Origin: JAAAOZ01 sp964496595
Lineage (GTDB): Bacteria; Chloroflexota; Anaerolineae; B4-G1; SLSP01
Direction: 5' to 3'
DNA: 43,007 nt
Assembly: GCA_964496595.1 (NCBI GenBank)
Contig: CAZCAI010000015.1
Span: forward strand, 1-43,007
The position numbers were made by a program, and so were the translations under genes. The notes beneath the pieces were generated by a model that made no database searches, was not told where the DNA came from, and saw only the letters and a program-made list of their open reading frames with translations. This document shows, piece by piece, positions 23,161-31,445 of the stretch (the stretch's first letter is position 1; each line of letters begins with the position of its first letter).

Positions 23161-26082
23161 ATGAGAATAGATATTGGAGGTTGGAAGCTGGAAGCTGGAA
23201 GCTGGAGGCTGTTAGGCGCGCTGGGATTGACGCTCGTGTTGAGCTTCGTGTTGATGGGGGAGGCGGCGGCATCCGATGGCGGCCCGACCCCGCTCCCCAG
23301 CCCCGTCTGGCGCATCGAGGTCACCGCCGATGGCCTCTATCAGCTTGATTACGAGGCGCTCTTGGCAGCGGGCGTCCCGCTGACCGAGACCACGCCCGCC
23401 GATCTGCATCTGATGTCGCAGGGCGAGCCGGTCACCTTCGATGTGATCAACGCCGGCGCGGATGTGATTGAACCGGGCGATGCGCTGATCTTCTACGCGG
23501 AGAAGTTCCACGGCAGCCGCCAGGACGAGAAGTACACCGACGCGCAGATCTACTGGCTCACGGTCGATGCGACGACGGCCAGCCCCGCCATCGCCGCGCG
23601 GGATGTGACGCCCGTCACGCCTGCGCCGCCCGCGCCCGGTTGCGACGATACGGCGCTCGCCGAGCGCAACCTCGTCTACTGGGCGCGCCGCAGCCAGACG
23701 CCCGGCACCGTCGCCACCTGGTTCTGGGAGAGCGTCGTTGCCCGCACCAACACGGTGACCCGCACCTATCCCCTCACGCTGACCGCGCCCATCACTACGC
23801 CGGCCACAGCCTCGGCCACGCTCACCGTCGAGGTCGCGGCGCAAAACCACAATCCCGATATTGCGCCCGATCACCAGATCCGCATCGCGATCAACGGTAT
23901 CATCGTCGGTGAGAGCGTCTGGGATGGTCAGGTCGGCCACATCGTCACCGCCACCGTCCCCGCCGAGGCGCTGCGCGATGGCGTGAATGACTTCCAAGTC
24001 GCCTACGTCACCGATGTAGGCGCGCAGGTCGTCTACTTCGACCGCGCCACGCTCACCTATCGCCGCCAACCCGTCGCCATCGATGGCGCGTTAGACTGCC
24101 GCGCGCCGCTCTCCGGCAGCGCCGCCTACACCATCACCCAGCTTCCCGCGCCAGATGCCGCGCATCTTTACGACGTGACCGATCCCCATCAGCCCATCGC
24201 GCTCACGGGGTATCTCACGACGGCAACCGGCCTCGTCTTCCACGATACGGCGGCCCAGGGCGCGCGCTACATCGCGGCGACGCCCCGTTCGATCACGCTG
24301 ACGGCCTACGCGCCGCCGACGGCCCTCATCTCTCCGACCACCGGCGCGGAGCAGATCATCATCGCGCCGCGCGAGTTTCTAGCTGCGCTGACGCCCTTAG
24401 TCGAGCACCGGCGCGCGCAGGGATTGCGCGTGCGCACTGCCGCCGTCGAGGACGTCTACGCGCTCTTCAACCACGGCGTGATGCACCCCCGCGCGATCCA
24501 GGCCTTCGTGGCGTACGCCGTGGCGCAGTGGCCCGCGCCCACGCCGCGCTACCTCTTCTTAGTCGGCGATGGCAACTTCAACTTCAAGGGCTACAATCCG
24601 GCAGTCTACGGCCCGCATACGCCCTCGCACATCCCGCCGTACTTAGCCTTTGATGATCCGTCGCAGGGCGAGGTGCCCGTCGACAGCCTCTACGGCGATG
24701 TGGACGCTGACGGCTTCCCGGAGATCGCCGTGGGGCGGTTGCCCGCCCAAACGGAGGCCGAGGTCGCCGGCTACGTGGCCAAAGTGTTGACCTACGAGCA
24801 GCAGCCTTCGGCGCCGTGGATGGATCGCGCGCTGATGGTCGCCGATGACGGCATTACCACGCCGGAGCCGTTCGCGGCTATCATCGAGCGCCTGGCCGAC
24901 TATCTCCCAGAGCAGATTGCCACGGAGAAAATCTACATCGAGGATTACTGCGCCGATCCCGACCGGCCGAACTTCACGCCCTGCATCTCGGCCACGCACG
25001 CGCTGACGACGGCGTGGAACGCGGGCGCGGCGATGCTCACCTACGCCGGCCACGGCTCGATCCATCGCTGGGGCCACGAGCCGCTAATTCTTAACACGGA
25101 TCTGACGCAACTCACTGAAACTATGGGGCTGCCTTTCATCATCGCGCTGGATTGCTGGGACGGCTACTGGATGTTCCCGCCGGAGTATCCGGCCCAGGAC
25201 GCCACGGACGTGCGCTCTATGGGAGAATGGGCCACCACCGTCGTGACGCAATCGGGCGCCATCGCGGCGTTCGGCCCGGCGGGATTGGGCTACGCAGCGC
25301 AGGAGGAATATCTGACCCGCGCGATGTACGCGGCGGCCTTCGAGCGTGGCGTCTTCGATCTGGGCGCGCTCACCCAAATCGGGCGCGCGGCCATTCGCAG
25401 CTCCTATATGGCCCGCACGTACACGCTTCTGGGCGATCCGGCGCTCACGTTGCCGTGGTGGGAAGCGGCCAGCATCGCGCCCGGCTCTTCGATGGAGGCC
25501 CAAAAGCCTCAGATGGGCGTGGGCGCTGAAATCTCGTTGAACGCCTATTTCTCTGTGACGGGCCACACGCGCTTCGGGCAGAGCCTTGCCGTCACGCCGA
25601 CGTGGACGGCGGACGTGGGCGCGATCACGGGCGACGATACCTACATCGCGCCGGTCACGGCCACCGTCGCGCACATCACCGCGCACATGGGCGCCGTCTC
25701 CGCGACGATGCCCATCACCATCGAGCCGGGCTTGCCCCACACGTTAGTCGTCACGCCGAATCCGGCGCTTCTGGCCCCGGGCCAGAGCATTAAGCTGACG
25801 GCCATGCCGGAAGATCGCTACGGGAATCCCATCCCGCTGGACGACGTTGCCCCCTGGTCAGCAAGTGTGAGCGAGACCCTGCAACTGTCGCCCATCCAAT
25901 GGCAGAGCGACATCGGCGTCATCGATGCGCGGGGCGTCTTCACGGCGCCGGGACAGCCCGCCCAGGGCTGGATCACCGCCACGCTGCCCTACACCTCCGG
26001 CACACACCTGCTCTCCATCAGCGGGCAGAGCCGCGTCGAGGTGCGTAACCGAATTTTCCTCCCGCTCGTGATCAAGGAATGA
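23161..26082 (+). CDS. Secreted C25 (gingipain-like) cysteine peptidase
   Basis: 973 aa. The N-terminal signal peptide (hydrophobic core 'LLGALGLTLVLSFVLMG', cleavage near AAAS) is preceded by a stretch encoded by a 7-bp tandem repeat (GWKLEAGSW). After an N-terminal beta region (about 45-330) comes the C25 catalytic domain (about 385-770): 'YLFLVGDGNFNFKGYN', 'DSLYGDVDADGFPEIAVGRLPA', then His631 in YAGHGS and Cys665 in ALDCWDG. His and Cys are 34 residues apart, as in gingipains (33). A C-terminal Ig-like region follows and the protein ends with NRIFLPLVIKE, the LPLVxK motif also seen in the subtilase of this window. It starts directly after the upstream stop and shares ATGA with the downstream glycosyltransferase gene. 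Extracellular or surface proteolysis is the expected role; no type IX sorting domain is visible. Confidence 0.92.
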   Translation: MRIDIGGWKLEAGSWRLLGALGLTLVLSFVLMGEAAASDGGPTPLPSPVWRIEVTADGLYQLDYEALLAAGVPLTETTPADLHLMSQGEPVTFDVINAGADVIEPGDALIFYAEKFHGSRQDEKYTDAQIYWLTVDATTASPAIAARDVTPVTPAPPAPGCDDTALAERNLVYWARRSQTPGTVATWFWESVVARTNTVTRTYPLTLTAPITTPATASATLTVEVAAQNHNPDIAPDHQIRIAINGIIVGESVWDGQVGHIVTATVPAEALRDGVNDFQVAYVTDVGAQVVYFDRATLTYRRQPVAIDGALDCRAPLSGSAAYTITQLPAPDAAHLYDVTDPHQPIALTGYLTTATGLVFHDTAAQGARYIAATPRSITLTAYAPPTALISPTTGAEQIIIAPREFLAALTPLVEHRRAQGLRVRTAAVEDVYALFNHGVMHPRAIQAFVAYAVAQWPAPTPRYLFLVGDGNFNFKGYNPAVYGPHTPSHIPPYLAFDDPSQGEVPVDSLYGDVDADGFPEIAVGRLPAQTEAEVAGYVAKVLTYEQQPSAPWMDRALMVADDGITTPEPFAAIIERLADYLPEQIATEKIYIEDYCADPDRPNFTPCISATHALTTAWNAGAAMLTYAGHGSIHRWGHEPLILNTDLTQLTETMGLPFIIALDCWDGYWMFPPEYPAQDATDVRSMGEWATTVVTQSGAIAAFGPAGLGYAAQEEYLTRAMYAAAFERGVFDLGALTQIGRAAIRSSYMARTYTLLGDPALTLPWWEAASIAPGSSMEAQKPQMGVGAEISLNAYFSVTGHTRFGQSLAVTPTWTADVGAITGDDTYIAPVTATVAHITAHMGAVSATMPITIEPGLPHTLVVTPNPALLAPGQSIKLTAMPEDRYGNPIPLDDVAPWSASVSETLQLSPIQWQSDIGVIDARGVFTAPGQPAQGWITATLPYTSGTHLLSISGQSRVEVRNRIFLPLVIKE
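23176..23210 (+). repeat. In-gene 7-bp tandem repeat (GGAAGCT words)
   Basis: Five consecutive heptamers, GGAGGTT then three GGAAGCT and one GGAGGCT, inside the signal-peptide coding region of the C25 peptidase. The 7-bp period puts successive copies in different reading frames. Confidence 0.9.
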
Positions 26083-28457
26083 ACCAATCCCGGCCCAAAC
26101 TTCGCGATCTGCGCCGCAGCGTCAGCCGCCTCCCGCCCAGGGGATGGCTGGCGCTGTTGCTCGCGCTTTATCTGGGGCTGGGCCTCACCTATGCGATCCC
26201 CACGCCGCTCTTTGAATCGCCGGACGAATCCTCGCACCTGAGCGTCATCCATTACATCGCGCGCCACCGGCGCCTGCCGCCGCGTCGCCTGCCCGAGGGG
26301 CGCATCACCACCGGCGCGGCGATGGCCGAATCGCTCCGCTGGGCCGAGCCGCCGCGCTACTACACGCCGCCGCTCTATCACGCCCTCGGCGCGCTGCTCA
26401 CCGCGCCCATTCCGATGACGGACTTGCCCGACCGGCTCATTCCCAGCCCCAGTTGGGAGGCGGGATTCGCGCCCCAAGCCAACAGCGATCCGGGGAACAA
26501 GAACGCCTATGTCCATCTTCCAGATGAGACGCTGGCGGGTAGCCCCACCGTCCGCGCCGCTGCGATGCTGCGCGCCTTCTCGCTGCTCTGCGGCGCGATC
26601 ACCGTCTGCTGCGCCTACGCGCTGGCCCGAACGCTCTGGCCAAATCGGCCCGGTCTGGCGTTGGGCGCGGCGGCCTGGATCGCGTTCAACCCGGAGTTCT
26701 TATCGCTCTCCGTCGGCGTGACCAACGACCCGCTGCTGATCGCCCTCTTCAGCCTGGCGCTGTGGTGGATGATCCGGCTGATGTCGCAGCCCTCGTCGCG
26801 CGGGAGACCCACCGCGTGGGCGGGCCTGGGCGCGCTGGTCGGCGTGGGGATACTCACCAAGCAGAGCGCGCTGCTGCTGCTCCCGCTGGGCGGGCTGGCG
26901 ATTTTGGGGCGGTACTTGCCTTATCGGAAGGAGAAATTTCCCTGGCGTCAGATCGTGGTCGTAGGCGCGGCCTTCGGGTTGACGGCGCTGCTCGTGGGCG
27001 GCGGGTGGTATCTCTACAACGCGCTCCGCTACGGCATTGGCGATGCGATGGGATTGGCGACGCACTTCCGCAGCCAGCCGCCGCTGACCAGCTTCGGTCT
27101 CCGCGAGATGTGGAAGGTCTTCCGCTCCTACTGGGCCGCCTTCGGTTGGACGTTGGTGTTAGCGCCGGCCTGGGTTTATGCGCTGATCGGGGTTGCTGTC
27201 AGCGTCGCTCTCGCCGGGATTGCGCGCTCCCTCTGGCCCGACGGCGCCTTCTGGCGCTTGGATCGCCGGGCGCGGCGCGGGATGGCGCTGTTGGCGCTCG
27301 CCTTCGCCCTCAACGCCGCGAGCTTGATCCGCTGGGCGATGGCGACGGGCGCGCCCTACGGGCGATTGCTCTTCCCCACGATCGCAGCGCTGGGCGTGTG
27401 GATGGCCTGGGGCTGGGCGCAGTGGATGGGGCATCGCGCCGGGCGATGGCCCTATGGAATACAAATTCGGACGAAGTCAATACCTCTTAAATATATTCCA
27501 CAGGGCTGGCTCGTGGGCGGGATGGCGGGTTGTGCACTGCTCTTCGCTGCGCTTTCGCCGTGGCTGCTGATCCGCCCGGCGTTCCGTTCGCCTTATCGCG
27601 AGGCTGTCCCGGCTCGCGCCGCCGCGACGGACGCGGCCTTCGAGGGCGGCGTGCGCCTGGCGGGGTATCTCGCGCCGGAGGAGGAGATCACGCCCGGCGA
27701 GAGCTTCTCGCTCACCACTTACTGGCAGGCGACGGCGCCGCTCGACGAGCGCCTCACGGCCTGGGAGCACCTCACGCCGGCAGATCCCACCGCGCGGATC
27801 GCGGAGGAGACGCGCTGGCTGGGCGGCGCGCTCTATCCCAGCGAGCATTGGCGCGCGGGCGATGTCGTGGCGCAGCCGACGACGTTGGAGATCCCCGCGT
27901 GGGCGCCCGCGCCGGCGCTCGTCTGGGCGCGGGTCGGCCTGTTGGATGCGACGGAGCAACGGGTATCGTTGGCGGATGGCAGCGAGGATCATGTGGCGCT
28001 CGGCCCGTGGCGCGTGCGTCCAGTCGCAGCGCCCCCTATGCCCACTCACGCCCACGAGGTCGTCTTTGGCGATCCGGCGCTCATAGCGTTGCGCGGGTAT
28101 GACCTCGCTGCTATCGATGCCTCGCTGACGGTGACGCTGACCTGGGCCGCGCAGGCCATCCCGCCGCGAGATTACACCGTCTTCGTGCATCTGATTGATG
28201 CTGAGGGAGAACTGCTCGCTCAAGATGACGCGCCGCCCAACGCGGGTCGCTATCCCACCTCGTGGTGGCTGCCCGGCGATGTGATCCGCGATCCGCACAC
28301 GCTGCCGTTGCCGGGGACGCCCGCGGCGGGGTGGGAATTGCGCGTCGGCCTGTACGATCCGGCCACGGGCGCGCGCCTCCCGGCCTTCGATGGCGAGGGC
28401 CAGCGTCTACCCGGTGACAGCGCAACCCTGGACTTAGAAGAGCCGAATGGAGAATAG
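26079..28457 (+). CDS. Giant polytopic glycosyltransferase-like protein (DUF2142/GT39-like) with two external beta-domains
   Basis: 792 aa, start overlapping the C25 peptidase stop (ATGA). The first external loop carries 'PTPLFESPDESSHLSVIHYIARH', the acidic PDE..H motif typical of DUF2142 and GT-C (Pmt/ArnT-like) enzymes that use lipid-linked sugars. About ten membrane helices follow to residue ~490. Two tandem beta-sandwich-like modules of about 125 aa make up the C-terminus (about 525-640 and 660-785); the second has 'TWAAQAIPPRDYTVFVHLID', 'PTSWWLPGDVIRD' and 'VGLYDPATGARLPAF'. The same module ends the 1045-aa protein at 36621. The protein should transfer a sugar to a protein or glycan outside the membrane; donor and acceptor are not readable. 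A patch of lower-GC sequence (about 27460-27510) interrupts the helical region. Confidence 0.85.
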   Translation: MNQSRPKLRDLRRSVSRLPPRGWLALLLALYLGLGLTYAIPTPLFESPDESSHLSVIHYIARHRRLPPRRLPEGRITTGAAMAESLRWAEPPRYYTPPLYHALGALLTAPIPMTDLPDRLIPSPSWEAGFAPQANSDPGNKNAYVHLPDETLAGSPTVRAAAMLRAFSLLCGAITVCCAYALARTLWPNRPGLALGAAAWIAFNPEFLSLSVGVTNDPLLIALFSLALWWMIRLMSQPSSRGRPTAWAGLGALVGVGILTKQSALLLLPLGGLAILGRYLPYRKEKFPWRQIVVVGAAFGLTALLVGGGWYLYNALRYGIGDAMGLATHFRSQPPLTSFGLREMWKVFRSYWAAFGWTLVLAPAWVYALIGVAVSVALAGIARSLWPDGAFWRLDRRARRGMALLALAFALNAASLIRWAMATGAPYGRLLFPTIAALGVWMAWGWAQWMGHRAGRWPYGIQIRTKSIPLKYIPQGWLVGGMAGCALLFAALSPWLLIRPAFRSPYREAVPARAAATDAAFEGGVRLAGYLAPEEEITPGESFSLTTYWQATAPLDERLTAWEHLTPADPTARIAEETRWLGGALYPSEHWRAGDVVAQPTTLEIPAWAPAPALVWARVGLLDATEQRVSLADGSEDHVALGPWRVRPVAAPPMPTHAHEVVFGDPALIALRGYDLAAIDASLTVTLTWAAQAIPPRDYTVFVHLIDAEGELLAQDDAPPNAGRYPTSWWLPGDVIRDPHTLPLPGTPAAGWELRVGLYDPATGARLPAFDGEGQRLPGDSATLDLEEPNGE

Positions 28458-28474
28458 CCGCCGCTTACCCTTTT

Positions 28475-28502
28475 ACGCAATACGCATTACGCAATACGTT
28501 CT
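28475..28502. repeat. Heptamer array (ACGCAAT words)
   Basis: Four 7-bp words (ACGCAAT, ACGCATT, ACGCAAT, ACGTTCT) in the 85-bp gap before the MFS gene. Confidence 0.75.
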
Positions 28503-28542
28503 TTATAATTCAATATAATTCAAGTACCTCAAAGGAGAACCC

Positions 28543-29877
28543 ATGACAGAATCTCAGACTTCCAAACCAAGCCGCTGGCGAACGTTGATCGCGCTGGCCT
28601 TCGGCTACTTCATCGACCAGGGCGAAGGCCAGGCGATGTCGGTGCTGTTCCCCACCATTCGGATGATGTGGGGCTTGGATTACACAGCGTTGGGCCTGAT
28701 CGGCACCATTCGGAATATTCTGCAATCCGTGAGCGCGCCGGTGTGGGGCTACGCCTCCGATAAATTCTCGCGCAAGCAGGTCGTCATCATCGGCACGGGC
28801 GTGTGGGGTCTGTGGACGGCCGCCTGCGGCCTGACGCAGAACTTTGGGCAGTTACTCATCATCCGCGCGATCTCCGGGCTGGGATTGGGCTGCTTGATGC
28901 CCGCGACCTTTTCGCTGATGTCGGACACCTTCCCGCCACACCAACGGGGACGCGCGTTGGGCACGCTGGAGGCCATCGGCATCCTGGGCATCATCGCGGG
29001 GACGCTGGGGCTGGGGATGTTGGCCACGCCCACGCTCTGGCGCTGGGGATTTGTGGTCCTGGGGCTTTCCAGTGTCGTCTCCGGCGTGCTGGTCTGGCTG
29101 TTGGTCGACGAGCCGGTGCGCGGCAGCACCGAGCCGGAGTTGGCGGGGAAGATCACCTCATCGGATGCGGAGCAATATCGCATCGATCTGGCCGATCTGC
29201 CGCGCGTGCTGCACATCCCCACCATTTGGGTCGCCATCCTGCAAGGGCTGGCCGGCACCATGCCCTGGGTGGTGATGGGGCTGTACTTCATCTCGTGGAT
29301 GGTCGATGTGCGCGGGATGACCGAGGCGATTCAGTTTGATCATCCGCAGGGGAGCGCGACGTTGGCCTTCTCCGGGATCATCATCGGGACAGCGCTGAGC
29401 AACATCATCGGCGGGGTGCTGGGCGATTGGGCCGAGTTGCGCAGTCCCAAGTACGGGCGGGCGGTGGTGGGGCAGGTCTCCATCGTCAGCGGCATTCCGT
29501 TGAGCTACATCATGCTCACCCAGACGCGCGATTGGAGTTTCTGGCCCTTCTTCTTCATCTGCTTCTTCACGGCGCTGATGATCAGTTGGCCGGGCAAGGG
29601 CGCGAAGGAGCCGATGATGCAGGGCGCTGTGCCGCCGGAGTTGCGCGCTACCGCCTTCGCGATGACGACCTTTGTCGAGAGTGGCTTCGCCGCGATCTCG
29701 GCTTACATCGCCGGGCGTCTGGCGGATACCATCGGCTTCACGCAGGCGTTGGTCTGGACGATTCCCTTCCCCTGGGTCATCTGCGCGCTGGTCTTCACGC
29801 TCTTCTACTGGGCCTATCCCAAGGATGCGGCGCGGCTCCGCGAGATGATGGCGGAGCGGGCGCGGGCGTTGGAGTAG
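28543..29877 (+). CDS. MFS transporter
   Basis: 444 aa with AAAGGAG ahead of the ATG. Twelve hydrophobic segments are apparent, with the MFS loop 2-3 signature region 'GYASDKFSRKQVVIIGTGVWGL' (residues ~66-88), and 'GLGLGCLMPATFSLMSDTFPPHQRGRALG' in helices 4-5, typical of the sugar-phosphate/anion symporter and spinster-like branches. A cytoplasmic loop (about 190-225) separates the halves. The substrate cannot be inferred; 'SWPGKGAKEPMMQGAVPPELRATAFAM' resembles spinster-like proteins. It follows the giant membrane glycosyltransferase by 85 bp with an AT-rich spacer, so it may have its own promoter. Confidence 0.92.
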   Translation: MTESQTSKPSRWRTLIALAFGYFIDQGEGQAMSVLFPTIRMMWGLDYTALGLIGTIRNILQSVSAPVWGYASDKFSRKQVVIIGTGVWGLWTAACGLTQNFGQLLIIRAISGLGLGCLMPATFSLMSDTFPPHQRGRALGTLEAIGILGIIAGTLGLGMLATPTLWRWGFVVLGLSSVVSGVLVWLLVDEPVRGSTEPELAGKITSSDAEQYRIDLADLPRVLHIPTIWVAILQGLAGTMPWVVMGLYFISWMVDVRGMTEAIQFDHPQGSATLAFSGIIIGTALSNIIGGVLGDWAELRSPKYGRAVVGQVSIVSGIPLSYIMLTQTRDWSFWPFFFICFFTALMISWPGKGAKEPMMQGAVPPELRATAFAMTTFVESGFAAISAYIAGRLADTIGFTQALVWTIPFPWVICALVFTLFYWAYPKDAARLREMMAERARALE

Positions 29878-29880
29878 GGG

Positions 29881-29915
29881 TTACAAGTTAAAAGTTGAAG
29901 GTTGAACGTTGGTTT
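29881..29915. repeat. Heptamer array (TTGAAGG words)
   Basis: Five 7-bp words (TTACAAG, TTAAAAG, TTGAAGG, TTGAACG, TTGGTTT) directly after the MFS stop. Further along (29943-29965) are related words CCAAGAC, GCAACGT, CGCCAAG. Confidence 0.7.
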
Positions 29916-30010
29916 CTTCTGAAAGAGGGGAACTATCTCACCCCAAGACGCAACGTCGCCAAGATTTGGAACATCTTTGCGTGAGATATTTGGCATTTTC
30001 AAGGGTGCGC

Positions 30011-30709
30011 CTATTTCTCCTCGAAGACGAGGCCGTGCTCGCGGAGGCTGAAGTGGCGGTTTTGGCCGATGACCAGGTGATCCAACACCTCGACATCTAA
30101 CAGTTTGCCCGCATCGATCAGGCGGCGGGTGAGGGCGATATCCTCCGGTGAGGGGCTGGGATCGCCGGAGGGGTGGTTGTGGGCCACGACCAGCGAGGCG
30201 CAATTGCGGCGCACCGCGCCCCTGAAGACCTCGCTTATCCGCACCAGCGAGGTGTTCAGGCTGCCTTTGTAGAGGATTTCGTGATCAAGGACACGGTTGC
30301 GGGTGTCCAAATACATCACCACGAAGTTCTCCTGCGGTTTATGGCCGATCATAGGCCTCAGCAGGCGGCCCGCATCTTCCGGCGAGCGGATTTGATAACG
30401 TTCCTGGGGGGCTTCGGCCATCAGACGGCGGCCTAATTCGAGCGCGGCCATAATCTGCGCGGCCTTCGCCGGGCCGATGCCGTGTTCCGCCTGGATTTGG
30501 ACGTAGTCGGCGCGGGCCAGCCCGCCCAATCCCTCAAAGGTGGATAAAATGCGCTGGGCCATCGTGAGGACATTTTCACCGCCGACGCCGGTGCGCAAAA
30601 TAATCGCCAATAATTCCGCTGTGGATAAAGCCTGCGGCCCCACGCGCGCCAATCGCTCGCGGGGCCGCTCCGTTTCTGGCATCTCTTTGACCGTCACATA
30701 CTCGTTCAT
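30011..30709 (-). CDS. radC: RadC family protein (JAMM/MPN+ domain)
   Basis: 232 aa, the normal length, with AAAGGAG before the ATG. An N-terminal helix-hairpin-helix region ('LARADYVQIQAEHGIGPAKAAQIMAALELGRR', about 75-110) is followed by the JAMM domain: Glu in RISEVFRGAV and the zinc motif VVAHNHPSGDPSPSPED (His-x-His and Asp). RadC proteins were named for a DNA-repair phenotype since withdrawn; the biochemical role is unsettled. It lies convergent to the MFS gene and divergent from the zinc-ribbon gene. Nothing is odd in the sequence. Confidence 0.96.
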   Translation of the reverse strand: MNEYVTVKEMPETERPRERLARVGPQALSTAELLAIILRTGVGGENVLTMAQRILSTFEGLGGLARADYVQIQAEHGIGPAKAAQIMAALELGRRLMAEAPQERYQIRSPEDAGRLLRPMIGHKPQENFVVMYLDTRNRVLDHEILYKGSLNTSLVRISEVFRGAVRRNCASLVVAHNHPSGDPSPSPEDIALTRRLIDAGKLLDVEVLDHLVIGQNRHFSLREHGLVFEEK

Positions 30710-30733
30710 AACCTATCTCCTTTTGCCCTCTTC

Positions 30734-30761
30734 TTGCTTACCCGTTGGGGGATGGTATAAT
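30734..30761 (+). promoter_or_regulatory. Candidate promoter of the zinc-ribbon gene
   Basis: TTGCTT (30734-30739), a 16-bp spacer and a perfect TATAAT (30756-30761) lie 83 bp before the chosen start codon of the rightward zinc-ribbon gene. Read from consensus only. Confidence 0.55.
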
Positions 30762-30844
30762 TTCGCTGGTTGCCTTCGCTAGTTTATGATTACGGTTGGT
30801 CATCTATTGGTTGCCAACCGATAACGACTGAGGAGTTACTATCT

Positions 30845-31366
30845 ATGTTTGATCAATTATTAGAGCTTCTCCCGCAAATCGTGACCATCTTGGTGCTGGT
30901 GACGGCGGTCTTCACCACCAGCCTCTGGTTGGGTATGGTCTTGTGGGTCTTTCGCGACATTCGCTCCCGCACCCGCGACATCGTCGCGCAATTTTTGGCG
31001 ACGTTGATGGTCGCTGTGTTGACATTACCGGGCTTGATCATCTATTTCTTGATACGCCCGCGTGAGACGTTAGCCGAGGCCTATGAGCACGCCTTGGAAC
31101 AAGAAGCGCTGCTTCAGGCCGTCGAGGAGCCGGAGGTCTGCTCCTCCTGCGGTGCGAAGGCGCGCGGCGCGTACCTTTACTGCCCTTACTGTCACACCCA
31201 GTTGAAGAAAAAGTGTGTCACCTGCGGCGAGATCTTAGCGTTGGAATGGAACCTCTGCCCCTATTGCGGCGCGTCGCAGGGGATGCAGGTAGTCGAGCCG
31301 GTGATGGATCGTGACATCGAGGTGGAGGAAGTGGAAGAGCAGCCCCAGGAATCGATGGAAACCTGA
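30845..31366 (+). CDS. Small membrane protein with double zinc ribbon
   Basis: 173 aa from the ATG at 30845 (GAGGAG upstream); an in-frame ATG 25 codons earlier lies too close to the -10 box to be the start. Two hydrophobic helices (about 8-35 and 50-75) are followed by an acidic linker and two CxxC...CxxC zinc ribbons: CSSCGAK...CPYCH and CVTCGE...CPYCG. The C-terminus is strongly acidic ('EVEEVEEQPQE'). Membrane proteins of this layout are common in Chloroflexota and other bacteria without known function; the ribbons suggest a protein- or nucleic-acid-binding cytoplasmic tail. Likely monocistronic, closed by the terminator at 31400. Confidence 0.85.
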   Translation: MFDQLLELLPQIVTILVLVTAVFTTSLWLGMVLWVFRDIRSRTRDIVAQFLATLMVAVLTLPGLIIYFLIRPRETLAEAYEHALEQEALLQAVEEPEVCSSCGAKARGAYLYCPYCHTQLKKKCVTCGEILALEWNLCPYCGASQGMQVVEPVMDRDIEVEEVEEQPQESMET

Positions 31367-31399
31367 CGCGCGGCGCGACACGCTCATCGCTCAAAGACC

Positions 31400-31433
31400 A
31401 GCAGCGGGAATATGAGGTTCCCGCTGCTTTTTT
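31400..31433 (+). terminator. Rho-independent terminator
   Basis: An 11-bp stem AGCAGCGGGAA / TTCCCGCTGCT (31400-31410, 31418-31428) with a 7-nt loop and a following T-run to 31433, just after the zinc-ribbon gene and facing pyruvate kinase. The minus strand lacks a T-run after the stem, so it mainly serves the plus-strand gene. Confidence 0.9.
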
Positions 31434-31445
31434 GGTTCGTTCTGA

